DNA of 64,000 nt from Candidatus Zixiibacteriota bacterium. Lineage in GTDB: Bacteria; Zixibacteria; MSB-5A5; WJJR01. This document shows positions 24,534-32,250 of the stretch, one piece after another. Both the position numbers and the translations under genes were made by a program. The first letter of the stretch is position 1, and every line of letters starts with the position of its first letter. The notes below the pieces were generated by a model, which was not told the DNA's origin, did no database searches, and saw nothing but the letters and a program-made list of their open reading frames with translations. The DNA is taken from positions 62,001-126,000 of the forward strand of contig JBFMGX010000015.1 of the NCBI GenBank assembly GCA_040752595.1. The letters run 5' to 3'.

Positions 24534-26732
24534 GTGAAGCGCCTGACGACAGGCTGCGTTGCAGCGATGGCATTGTCGTTTGTGCTGACGACGCGAGCAA
24601 CGGCGGGACGTGATCCGCTGAAATCGGTCCCCGGCTATCAACCGTTGCGTCCGGTGATCAAATCGGCCGATGTCCGGATCAGTCCGCAGGCCCCACCGGG
24701 GTGGATCGTGGTGAAATTCCGCAATGGGATGTCGGTCCATGCGGGCAAGTCGCGTCTGGCGGCGGCGGCAGCAACGCGTGTGCGTCAGGTCTTTCGTGAT
24801 TATGGACTCGGCCAACCGGAGCCGGTGGTCGCCGGTGATGTCGCGGAGACTCAGGCGCGTCGATTGGCGGCGGAAGACCGTGTGAAGATGAACCTGCCGG
24901 ACATGTCGTTGTATTTCCGTCATCCGTTCAATGACCCACCCTTGGCGGAGACGATCATCCGCGAGCTCAATCTGCTCGACGAGGTGGAGACGGCCTTTTT
25001 CGAGCCGCAGCCGTCGGTGGCGACAGCGCCTCCGGGAACGGTCCTGACGACGGCCGATGTCCAAACCACACCCAGTTGGGAGTTGTCCCAGCATCAATTG
25101 GATCAAGCCCCCGGCGGTGTGGCGGCACGGGCGGCCTGGACACTAACGGGTGGAACCGGCACGGGCGTCCGGTGCATCGACGTGGAATACGGATGGCAAT
25201 TGACGCACGAGGATTTGTCCAAGGGCGCGACCGCGATCGTCATCGGCGTGAACCAATGGGGCGACACCGATCACGGGACCGCCGTGATGGGCGAGATGGT
25301 CGCCGACCGGAACGGCTTCGGGATGACCGGGATTGCGCACGGTGGGAGTTTCGGCGGCGCCTCAGTGGCAACGCTCAGTGTGGCCGATGCCATCTCGCAG
25401 GCTACGGCCGCGTCGCAACCGGGGGACTGCATTCTGATCGAACTGCACTCTCCCGGGCCGCACTACAATTTCGAATGGCGCGACGATCAGGCCGGTTATG
25501 TGGCCATGGAATATTGGCAGGACAACTTCGATGCCATGCTCAACGCATACGCCGCGGGCGTGATCGTCTGCGAGGCGGCCGGAAACGGCGGCGAGGATTT
25601 TGACGATCCGATGTACACGTCGTTCTTCGATACGACCTTTCGCAACTCGCACGCGATCATCTGCGGGGCAGGGAATCCGCCGGTCGGCGGCGTGGACAGA
25701 GACCGTTCCAAGCTCAACTTCTCCAACTACGGGGAGCGGGTCAATCTGCAGGGATACGGGGTGAGCGTATACACCACCGGGTACGGCGACCTCTACGGCG
25801 CGGATGCGGACGAGTACTATACCGGCGGTTTCTCGGGGACATCGTCGGCGTCGCCGATTGTGACCGGCGCGGTCATGTGCCTGTCAGGAGTATTCCAGGG
25901 GTTGTTCGGCACGGTGATCGACGCCGATTCGGCGCGGACGCTGCTCGTGGCGACCGGATCGCCGCAGCAGCAGCCGAACCTGACGCGCCATATCGGACCG
26001 CGTCCGAACTTGCAGGCGGCGATCGCACCCTTGTTCGATCCGATCGATTCGATCTGGTACAGCCAGGTGGACATACCGGCGGGCTCGCCGGGGGCCATTC
26101 CGATTGTGCTGTCGAACTCGCACCCGGTTAACAGCATCTTTCTGCCGTTCGTGTTCACCGGTGCGCCGGCGCTGATGATCGATTCGCTGACGCGCGGGGC
26201 GCGCACCGGGTATTTCGAGAAGGTGCAGATCGCATACGACAATCGTTTCAACGGTCAGATCGCCTTCGTGATCCACGCCGACTATGGCGGCGGATCACCA
26301 TCCCTCGAAGCGGGGCAAGGCGAGGTCGCCAAACTGTGGGTGACGGTCGATATGGGCGCCATCCCCGGGCAGGTCAAGGCGGTCGACACGGCGATACTCG
26401 GGGGCTCGACCTGGCTGCGGCTCGTTTCCGCATTCGATGACGGACGCCCGGATGCCTTCTCCAGCGGCAGCGTGACGGTTCTGCCGATGCTGTGCAGTTG
26501 TCCGCACCATGGCGACCTCAACGGCGACGGCTTCTTCAGCATCATCGACGTCGTCAGCGTCGTCGATATCGCGTTTCGCGGCGGCACCCCGGCCACCACC
26601 GATCCCGGTTGTCCGCATGCGACGCGTGCCGATTATAACTGTGACGGCGTGATCAGCGTTCAGGACGTCGTGGGCGCCGTCGACGTCGCCTTCCGGGGCG
26701 GGGCGGGACCATGCGACCCCTGCCAGCCATGA
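24534..26732 (+). CDS. secreted subtilisin-like (S8) serine protease with dockerin-like C-terminus
   Basis: The GTG at 24534 follows GGAGG and gives 732 aa with a signal peptide (MKRLTTGCVAAMALSFVLTT). An inhibitor-like propeptide region precedes the catalytic domain. All triad residues are seen: Asp in RCIDVEYGW (about D216), His in GDTDHGTAVMGEM (about H247) and Ser in FSGTSSASPIVTG (about S437). The oxyanion Asn lies in CEAAGNGGED. After a beta-rich linker the protein ends in two EF-hand-like, dockerin-type repeats: CPHHGDLNGDGFFSIIDVVS and ADYNCDGVISVQDVVGAVDV, each followed by AFRGG. Such tails bind calcium and mediate docking in other systems; the partner here is unknown. It sits in tandem with a second S8 protease. 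Confidence 0.9.
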   Translation: MKRLTTGCVAAMALSFVLTTRATAGRDPLKSVPGYQPLRPVIKSADVRISPQAPPGWIVVKFRNGMSVHAGKSRLAAAAATRVRQVFRDYGLGQPEPVVAGDVAETQARRLAAEDRVKMNLPDMSLYFRHPFNDPPLAETIIRELNLLDEVETAFFEPQPSVATAPPGTVLTTADVQTTPSWELSQHQLDQAPGGVAARAAWTLTGGTGTGVRCIDVEYGWQLTHEDLSKGATAIVIGVNQWGDTDHGTAVMGEMVADRNGFGMTGIAHGGSFGGASVATLSVADAISQATAASQPGDCILIELHSPGPHYNFEWRDDQAGYVAMEYWQDNFDAMLNAYAAGVIVCEAAGNGGEDFDDPMYTSFFDTTFRNSHAIICGAGNPPVGGVDRDRSKLNFSNYGERVNLQGYGVSVYTTGYGDLYGADADEYYTGGFSGTSSASPIVTGAVMCLSGVFQGLFGTVIDADSARTLLVATGSPQQQPNLTRHIGPRPNLQAAIAPLFDPIDSIWYSQVDIPAGSPGAIPIVLSNSHPVNSIFLPFVFTGAPALMIDSLTRGARTGYFEKVQIAYDNRFNGQIAFVIHADYGGGSPSLEAGQGEVAKLWVTVDMGAIPGQVKAVDTAILGGSTWLRLVSAFDDGRPDAFSSGSVTVLPMLCSCPHHGDLNGDGFFSIIDVVSVVDIAFRGGTPATTDPGCPHATRADYNCDGVISVQDVVGAVDVAFRGGAGPCDPCQP

Positions 26733-26751
26733 GAACCTCTGACCCAGTGGT

Positions 26752-28917
26752 GTGTACATGATGAGACAAACGGGCAACAGGGCTCCCTCACCCCTTCGGC
26801 TTTGCTCAGGGCAAGCCGATCCGTCCTGCGGACGGATCGACCTCTCCCCCTCGACCCTGCTCGGGGCAGGCCGGAGGGAGAGGTTATCATTCTCCCGCTC
26901 CCTCTGGCAGCGGGTTGGTGTCGGCGTCGCTTCTCGTGTCCGGATCGTCCGGACGTTGGGTGCTCTCTTCTGCCTGCTCGTGACTGCAGGGGGACTCGTT
27001 CCACGGGCGAACGCGGCCGAGGAGTATGACCGGACCACGCTCGTCGTCAAGTTGGCACCCACCAGCGACGGTGCCCGGCGGATCACCAAGGGCCAGAGCG
27101 GTCGGCCGGATTTCGATCGTATCATCGCCGACTTCGATGTCGCAACGGTGCGACAGGTGTTCCCGCCGACGCAGGTCCCCGCCCACCGGCGCGATCTGGC
27201 ACAGAAGATGCGGATGGCCGATTTCGTGATTGTCCGCGTCCCGGATGGTGTCGATCCCGACGCTCTGAAATACCGTTTCGAGAAATCGAGCGGCGTAGAG
27301 AAGGTGGAGTTCGACCGCATCGTGCGGATCTGCGCCGGGCCGATGATCCCGAATGATACGTACTTCTCCACACATCAATACGCCCTGCACAACGACGGCA
27401 CACAGCCGCCGTACGATCCCGGCACCGCCGGCGCCGACTGCGAGATGGAGGCGGCGTGGGCGATCACGACCGGCGACACGAATGTGGTATTGGCGATCAT
27501 TGACACGGGACTCGACTATCTCCATTCGGAGTTCGCGGGGCGATTGTGGAACAATACCGGCGAGGAATTCGACGATATCGACAACGACAGCAACGGTAAG
27601 GTCGATGACGTCTTTGGTTGGAATTTCGTGGGCAACAACAACTCGCCCCGGGACGATCACGAGCACGGCACGCATGTGGCCGGAATCGCCGCCGCCAACG
27701 GCAACAATGGAGTCGGCATCGCCGGGATAAACTGGCACTGCCGGATCATGCCGCTCAAAGCGCTCGGCGCCGACGGGTCAGGGACCTCAACCAATATCGC
27801 GGCGGCGATCGAATACGCCGCCGACATGGGTGCCGATGTGATCAGCATGTCATTGGGTTACACGAGCACGACGGGCGGGGCGGATGTGGAGTCCCTGGCC
27901 GTGCTGTATGCGGTTTCAGTGGGAGTGACGGTTGTTGCGGCGATAGGCAACGATGATAACAGCCTGCCGCACTACCCCTCCGCCTATCCCAACGTGATCG
28001 CTGTGGGAGCGACCGATCCCGATGATCACCGGGCCGATCCGTTCTGTTGGGATCCTCAGAGCGGATCGAACTATGGTTCCTACATCGACGTGTGCGCTCC
28101 CGGCGGACGCATCTGGAGCACGCTGCCGGGCTTCGCGGTCTGGCCTTCCTGTGACGTGTATCCGAGCGGCGGGTACGGCGATCTGTCGGGGACATCGATG
28201 GCGACGCCGCATGTCTCCGGATTGGCCTGTCTGGTCAAGGCGCTGCGACCGGGTTGGCCGCCGGATTCGGTGGCGCGGGTGATTCGTCTGGGGGCCGAGG
28301 ACCAAGTCGGTCGCCCGGAAGAAGACACGCCCGGGTTCGATGTCTATCACGGCTGGGGACGGATCAACGGGCGCATTACGCTGCAGTCGCTGGCTCTGGC
28401 CTTTCCGCCGATTCTGAGCGTGCCGGGGCCGCAGACAGTGACCGAAGCCGACACGTTGCGATTCACCGTCACGGCATCCGACTCGAACTTCACGTATCCG
28501 GTCTTCTCCATCGGACCGCTGGCGAATGCGTCGGTGGTCAATCACGGCGATGGTACCGCCGAAGTGATGATCGTTCCTGATTACGACCAACAGGGTGCTC
28601 ACCAACTCGTCATCATGGCTTCCGACGGCGCGTTGGCCGACACGGACAGCGTCGCCGTCACGATTCTGGATGGGTGCCGCTGCCAATGCCACGGCGATCC
28701 GATCTGCGACGCGATTGCCGATCTGCGCGACGTCGTCAAGGCGGTCGACATGGCCTTCCGGGGCGGGGCGCCGATCCTCGATGTCGATTGTCCCGCTTTC
28801 CCCGGCGGTCGCGCTGATGTCAACTGCGACGGCGTGGTCACGGTCGTCGACGTGGTGCGGATCGTCGACACGGCCTTCCGCGGCCAGCCGCCGGACTACT
28901 GCGACCCGTGTCTGTAG
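26752..28917 (+). CDS. secreted subtilisin-like (S8) serine protease with Ig-like and dockerin-like domains
   Basis: The open frame gives 721 aa, but the first 55 or so residues are encoded by a dispersed repeat (26776-26885), and the signal-peptide-like segment (TLGALFCLLVTAGGLVPRAN) begins only near residue 67. The true start is therefore uncertain. The catalytic triad is intact: Asp in AIIDTGLDYLHSEF, His in DHEHGTHVAGIAAANG and Ser in LSGTSMATPHVSGLAC (about D251, H305 and S482). A cadherin/Ig-like module (PGPQTVTEADTLRFTVTASD) follows, then two dockerin-like repeats (CQCHGDPICDAIADLRDVVK and ADVNCDGVVTVVDVVRIVDT). It follows the other protease by only 19 bases and is probably in the same operon. 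Confidence 0.88.
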   Translation: MYMMRQTGNRAPSPLRLCSGQADPSCGRIDLSPSTLLGAGRRERLSFSRSLWQRVGVGVASRVRIVRTLGALFCLLVTAGGLVPRANAAEEYDRTTLVVKLAPTSDGARRITKGQSGRPDFDRIIADFDVATVRQVFPPTQVPAHRRDLAQKMRMADFVIVRVPDGVDPDALKYRFEKSSGVEKVEFDRIVRICAGPMIPNDTYFSTHQYALHNDGTQPPYDPGTAGADCEMEAAWAITTGDTNVVLAIIDTGLDYLHSEFAGRLWNNTGEEFDDIDNDSNGKVDDVFGWNFVGNNNSPRDDHEHGTHVAGIAAANGNNGVGIAGINWHCRIMPLKALGADGSGTSTNIAAAIEYAADMGADVISMSLGYTSTTGGADVESLAVLYAVSVGVTVVAAIGNDDNSLPHYPSAYPNVIAVGATDPDDHRADPFCWDPQSGSNYGSYIDVCAPGGRIWSTLPGFAVWPSCDVYPSGGYGDLSGTSMATPHVSGLACLVKALRPGWPPDSVARVIRLGAEDQVGRPEEDTPGFDVYHGWGRINGRITLQSLALAFPPILSVPGPQTVTEADTLRFTVTASDSNFTYPVFSIGPLANASVVNHGDGTAEVMIVPDYDQQGAHQLVIMASDGALADTDSVAVTILDGCRCQCHGDPICDAIADLRDVVKAVDMAFRGGAPILDVDCPAFPGGRADVNCDGVVTVVDVVRIVDTAFRGQPPDYCDPCL
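26776..26885. repeat. family 3 repeat forming the 5' end of a protease reading frame
   Basis: CTCCCTCACCCCTTCGGCTT, then CCGATCCGTCCTGCGGACGG, and GGAGGGAGAGGTTATC at the end. It is closely related to the unit at 16711-16813. Its terminal GGAGGGAGAGG could serve as a ribosome binding site for a start just downstream, but no ATG or GTG follows in frame. Confidence 0.65.
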
Positions 28918-29055
28918 CGGTTGTTGAAGAACTCGTCGAACGGATCTCTCAGGTAAGGCGATTGCTTCGTCGCACAGCCCGCCCCGTATGGTGGGCTCCG
29001 AGCACCAAGAGGCGGGCTCTCCCCTACATGCTTCAGGTATTCCCTGGAGCCCAGT
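28918..29055. repeat. gap with decayed family 4 repeat
   Basis: ACAGCCCGCCCCGTATGGTG and AGGCGGGCTCTCCCCTACA are remnants of the GTAGGGGCGGGC-type unit. The gap separates convergent genes; no terminator with a T run was seen. Confidence 0.45.
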
Positions 29056-29538
29056 CTACAGCTTGTGCCCGATCAGACGCAGGAAGGAACGGCGTTTCTC
29101 CTGGTCGGCCGGGGTTTCGATTCCGGCGGGCTTGACGCCATCGATCACGCCGATCACTCCGCCGCCATGGTCATCTCGCACGACCAGCGCGGTCACCGGA
29201 TTGCCGGTCGCGCAAAAGACACGGCAGACCTCGGGGCAGGCCTTAACCGCATTCAGTACGTGAATGGGAAAGGCCTCGGTCATGATGATGAGGAAGGTGT
29301 GGCCGCAACTGAGGCGCATGAGGTTCTCGGCGGCGACTTGAGCCAACGTCGGATCGTTGCCGGTATGGCGCACCAGACATGGGCCCGAGGCCTCGGAGAA
29401 CGCCAACCCGAACTTGACGGACGGCGTCGAGGTCGCCATCGCCTCGTGGAGGTCCTCGACGCTCTTGATGAAATGTGTCTGCCCGAAGATAATATTGGCA
29501 CCTTCGGGGAACTTGATGGGGACGGGTTCGATGGTCAT
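29056..29538 (-). CDS. adenosine-specific kinase family protein
   Basis: This 160-aa protein matches the family known from archaea and bacteria as adenosine-specific kinase (PF04008). The characteristic blocks are PEGANIIFGQTHFIKSVEDL, FGLAFSEASGPCLVRHTGND, CGHTFLIIMTEAFPIHVLNA, and VFCATGNPVTALVVRDDHGG followed by GVIGVIDGVKPAGIE. The length is normal. The family was named from structural work, and its physiological role is poorly established. A family 2 hairpin lies just upstream, between it and the methyltransferase gene on the same strand. Confidence 0.9.
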   Translation of the reverse strand: MTIEPVPIKFPEGANIIFGQTHFIKSVEDLHEAMATSTPSVKFGLAFSEASGPCLVRHTGNDPTLAQVAAENLMRLSCGHTFLIIMTEAFPIHVLNAVKACPEVCRVFCATGNPVTALVVRDDHGGGVIGVIDGVKPAGIETPADQEKRRSFLRLIGHKL

Positions 29539-29554
29539 GTCACCCTCTGATTTG

Positions 29555-29582
29555 CCGCAAGGGGCTGAAGCCCCTTGTCCTC
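29555..29582. repeat. family 2 hairpin
   Basis: CGCAAGGGGCTGAAGCCCCTTG at about 29555-29577 is identical in its stem to the copies at 22246 and 39357. It lies in the 42-base gap between two minus-strand genes. Confidence 0.65.
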
Positions 29583-31221
29583 AATCCAAATCATGCTCCC
29601 GCTGAGGAGAGTCGAAGAGCTCGCCATTCTCCTCAGTGATGCGACGCAGGCGTCGGCCGCCGCTCTTGAGCGAGTATCCCTTCGGGAAGTCGAATTCCTT
29701 GTCCTCTTCCAGCAGTTCCTTGATCGTACGAATCTGCAGCTTGGGAATCTTGCGTCCGCTGGGAGAAACGAAGAAGCCGGTCTCCTCGGCCGCCGAATAC
29801 ATGCCCCGGGTCGGCGTCTCCAAGCTGATGAAGTATCCCATGGCCGCCCGGTCGCGTTCGATGACGTGCGCGAAGTCACGGATCATGGTCGGTGTCAGAT
29901 GTCCGCCCTTGACTTGAACCACGGCGCATTGGAGTTCCCCGCTGAGGTCCTGGAAGTAAACTCTGCCGTCCACGCCCTTGTCGCTGACCTTCTCCGGTTG
30001 CGGGATTCCGGACACCAGCCCCACCGCCCAGACTTCGAATTGCTTGGGACTCTCCTCGAAGAGCTTGCGCGCGGAGTAGGCATCCCTGGGATCGCCGATG
30101 ATCTTGTAGTGTTTGGCCCGCTTCAGACCAAAGTCACTCGTGAGGCGGGAGACGATCAGATCGATGGCGACAAACGTGATGTCGATGCCGATCCAGCGAC
30201 GGCCGTGCTTCTCCGCCGCCACGACCGCTGTGCCGCAGCCGCAGAAGGGATCGAGCACGAGGTCGCCTTCGTTGGTGGAGGCGCTGATGATTCGCTCCAG
30301 CAGGGCCAGCGGCTTCTGCGTGGGATATCCCATGCGCTCTTTGGCCTGGGCGCCGATCGGCGGAATGTCGGTCCAGACATCGCCGACAGGAACGCCTTCC
30401 TGTTCGTCGAGATATCGCTTGAGGCGGGGAACCGCACCAGGATGGGTTTGCTCAATCAACCCCTTCCTGTGAGCTTCCAACATCCGTTTCTTCGTCCACC
30501 TCCACACGCGCGTAACACCGAGGAACTCGTAGGTCAGGTTCGGCCGCTCACGATTCGGATTGACCAGGTTGTCCAGTGCGTACCGCCGTCCTGTCTTCGG
30601 CTCGACATACTTGTAGAACTGCCTCACGTAATCAGGATCGTGTTCGGCGTATTGCGGATTCCAGGTTGTTTCTTCCGAACGGACATATCGCAGGATCACG
30701 TCATGGTTGGAAGCAAACCGCGTAAAGGCAAGACCCTTGGCTGACGTGCGTTTCCAGATGAGTTCATTGCGAAACCGGGCCGGGCCGAAGACGATGTCCA
30801 GGAGAATCTTGAGGTAATGACTGGCGACCGGATCGCAGTGCAAATAGAGAGTCCCCGTCGGCTTCAGGACACGGTGCATCTCCAGGAGCCGCGGCGCCAT
30901 CATGACCAGATAGGCCATCATGTCGCTGGTCCCGAGGATCCGGTGCAACGATTCCATCAGATTGAACAGGGGTGCGTGGCGGGGATCGTCGAAGAACTCC
31001 TGGTATGCCCGCTTGCTCCAACGCCAGGTATCCTGAAAGGCCATCACCTGCGCCTGGTTCTCATCGCGCCGGGCCTGTTTGAACAGGACATTGTAATCGC
31101 GGGCGGAATTGAACGGCGGGTCCAAGTAGACCAAGTCCACGGATTCATCGGGGATATGCTCCCGCATGATCGGGAGATTGTCCCCGTAGTGCAGGATGTT
31201 CTGTGGCTTCTTGGCAATCAT
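29581..31221 (-). CDS. DNA methyltransferase (beta class, DPPF) fused to a restriction-endonuclease-like domain
   Basis: This 546-aa protein opens MIAKKPQNILHYGDNLPIMR. The catalytic motif IV YLDPPFNSARDYN lies at about residue 33 and the SAM-binding motif I LDPFCGCGTAVVAAEKHG near residue 330, the beta-class order of N6-adenine/N4-cytosine methyltransferases. TQKPLALLERIISAST precedes motif I as usual. The last 170 residues carry SDKGVDGRVYFQDLSG and CAVVQVKGGHLTPTMIRDF, resembling the D...QVK core of Mrr-like PD-(D/E)xK nucleases, and end in LKSGGRRLRRITEENGEL. It may be a single-chain restriction-modification protein or a solitary methyltransferase with a nuclease-like targeting domain. 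No separate endonuclease or specificity gene lies next to it. Confidence 0.85.
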   Translation of the reverse strand: MIAKKPQNILHYGDNLPIMREHIPDESVDLVYLDPPFNSARDYNVLFKQARRDENQAQVMAFQDTWRWSKRAYQEFFDDPRHAPLFNLMESLHRILGTSDMMAYLVMMAPRLLEMHRVLKPTGTLYLHCDPVASHYLKILLDIVFGPARFRNELIWKRTSAKGLAFTRFASNHDVILRYVRSEETTWNPQYAEHDPDYVRQFYKYVEPKTGRRYALDNLVNPNRERPNLTYEFLGVTRVWRWTKKRMLEAHRKGLIEQTHPGAVPRLKRYLDEQEGVPVGDVWTDIPPIGAQAKERMGYPTQKPLALLERIISASTNEGDLVLDPFCGCGTAVVAAEKHGRRWIGIDITFVAIDLIVSRLTSDFGLKRAKHYKIIGDPRDAYSARKLFEESPKQFEVWAVGLVSGIPQPEKVSDKGVDGRVYFQDLSGELQCAVVQVKGGHLTPTMIRDFAHVIERDRAAMGYFISLETPTRGMYSAAEETGFFVSPSGRKIPKLQIRTIKELLEEDKEFDFPKGYSLKSGGRRLRRITEENGELFDSPQREHDLD

Positions 31222-31428
31222 GGACAGACAACCCGCTGCCTGATCAGGGGTGGGTGGCCCGTGTTCAACCGAGAACGGACGGTTTGGCGATCAGTCCCCG
31301 TTGGTCCCGACGTCCTCTGCGTCAGGCAATATATGTCGGGACTCGTGGTGATGGCGTGCTTTTGTACGCTCCATGCTGCGGTGCGTTACGCGTCCTCCCG
31401 GCGCCCTCGGGCTCTTCCCGGCACGCGG

Positions 31429-32250
31429 TCAATCCTCCGGCATGGCGAAGAGTGAATCGGGCAATTCGGGGTCGATCTGCACCGAGTCCATTTGCACGTC
31501 CAGTTCCATGTTGAACTTGATGACCAAGAGCGCGCGGCCGTGGGCGCGCATCAGAAAATGCCGCGGGAAGGCACACTGGGGGATGACTTCGCCGTATTCA
31601 AAGCGCATCTCCATGCTCTTGACACCGCCGGGAAGCTTGGCCAACCGATAGCTCTCGGCTATGGCCCGATAGGTATCGATCGTGACCCAGGCCATTCCCG
31701 CCAACAGATCTTCCGATTCGCGCCGCGGTTGGACCGCGACCTTCCAGACCGGAACGCCCGACAGGGTATCCGGCGAGATGGCAGTCAGATCGTAGTCGGG
31801 CACAGGATCCTCACGGAAGGGATCGAGCATCCGGAATGTTCCCTTCTCGCGTTCTTCCCCTTTCTTCTTCCGGCGCTCCTGAAGCTGTTTGCGTTGTTGC
31901 TTGCGACGGTCGTCCTGTTCACTTCGGAGTTTCTTGTCGGAGACCGGCTGCCCATCCTCCCACATGGCCTCCAGGAACTCCCGCTGATCGTCATGGCGGA
32001 CATAAACACGGGATTTGTATGTCGTCTCCTTTTCGATCCGACCTTCGCCGTCCAGCTTGCGCTCGCGGGTCACGGTGATGTACGCCAACTCCCGCCACGC
32101 CGAATCACACACTGTCAGGGTGCGCCGGATGCCGGCAATGACAGAATCGGCCGGGACACTCCCATGCATGCCCTGCCCTAATGCCGGCATCGGCAAGACC
32201 GCCGGCGCGGCAAGACACGCAAGGATCAGACGCAGTGTTCGGCAGGTCAT
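31429..32250 (-). CDS. secreted LolA/outer-membrane-lipoprotein-sorting-like protein
   Basis: This 273-aa protein has a signal peptide (MTCRTLRLILACLAAPAVLP, cleavage near PALGQG). The beta-rich body (RELAYITVTRERKLDGEG, TYKSRVYVRHDDQREFLEAM, VKSMEMRFEYGEVIPQCAFP) resembles the LolA/LppX half-barrel used to carry lipids or lipoproteins in the periplasm. A very basic and acidic insertion lies at about residues 108-140 (DDRRKQQRKQLQERRKKKGE). Its ATG overlaps the stop of the upstream HEAT/cyclophilin lipoprotein by 4 bases, so the two probably act together in the periplasm. The family call rests on overall pattern, not on a unique motif. Confidence 0.6.
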   Translation of the reverse strand: MTCRTLRLILACLAAPAVLPMPALGQGMHGSVPADSVIAGIRRTLTVCDSAWRELAYITVTRERKLDGEGRIEKETTYKSRVYVRHDDQREFLEAMWEDGQPVSDKKLRSEQDDRRKQQRKQLQERRKKKGEEREKGTFRMLDPFREDPVPDYDLTAISPDTLSGVPVWKVAVQPRRESEDLLAGMAWVTIDTYRAIAESYRLAKLPGGVKSMEMRFEYGEVIPQCAFPRHFLMRAHGRALLVIKFNMELDVQMDSVQIDPELPDSLFAMPED

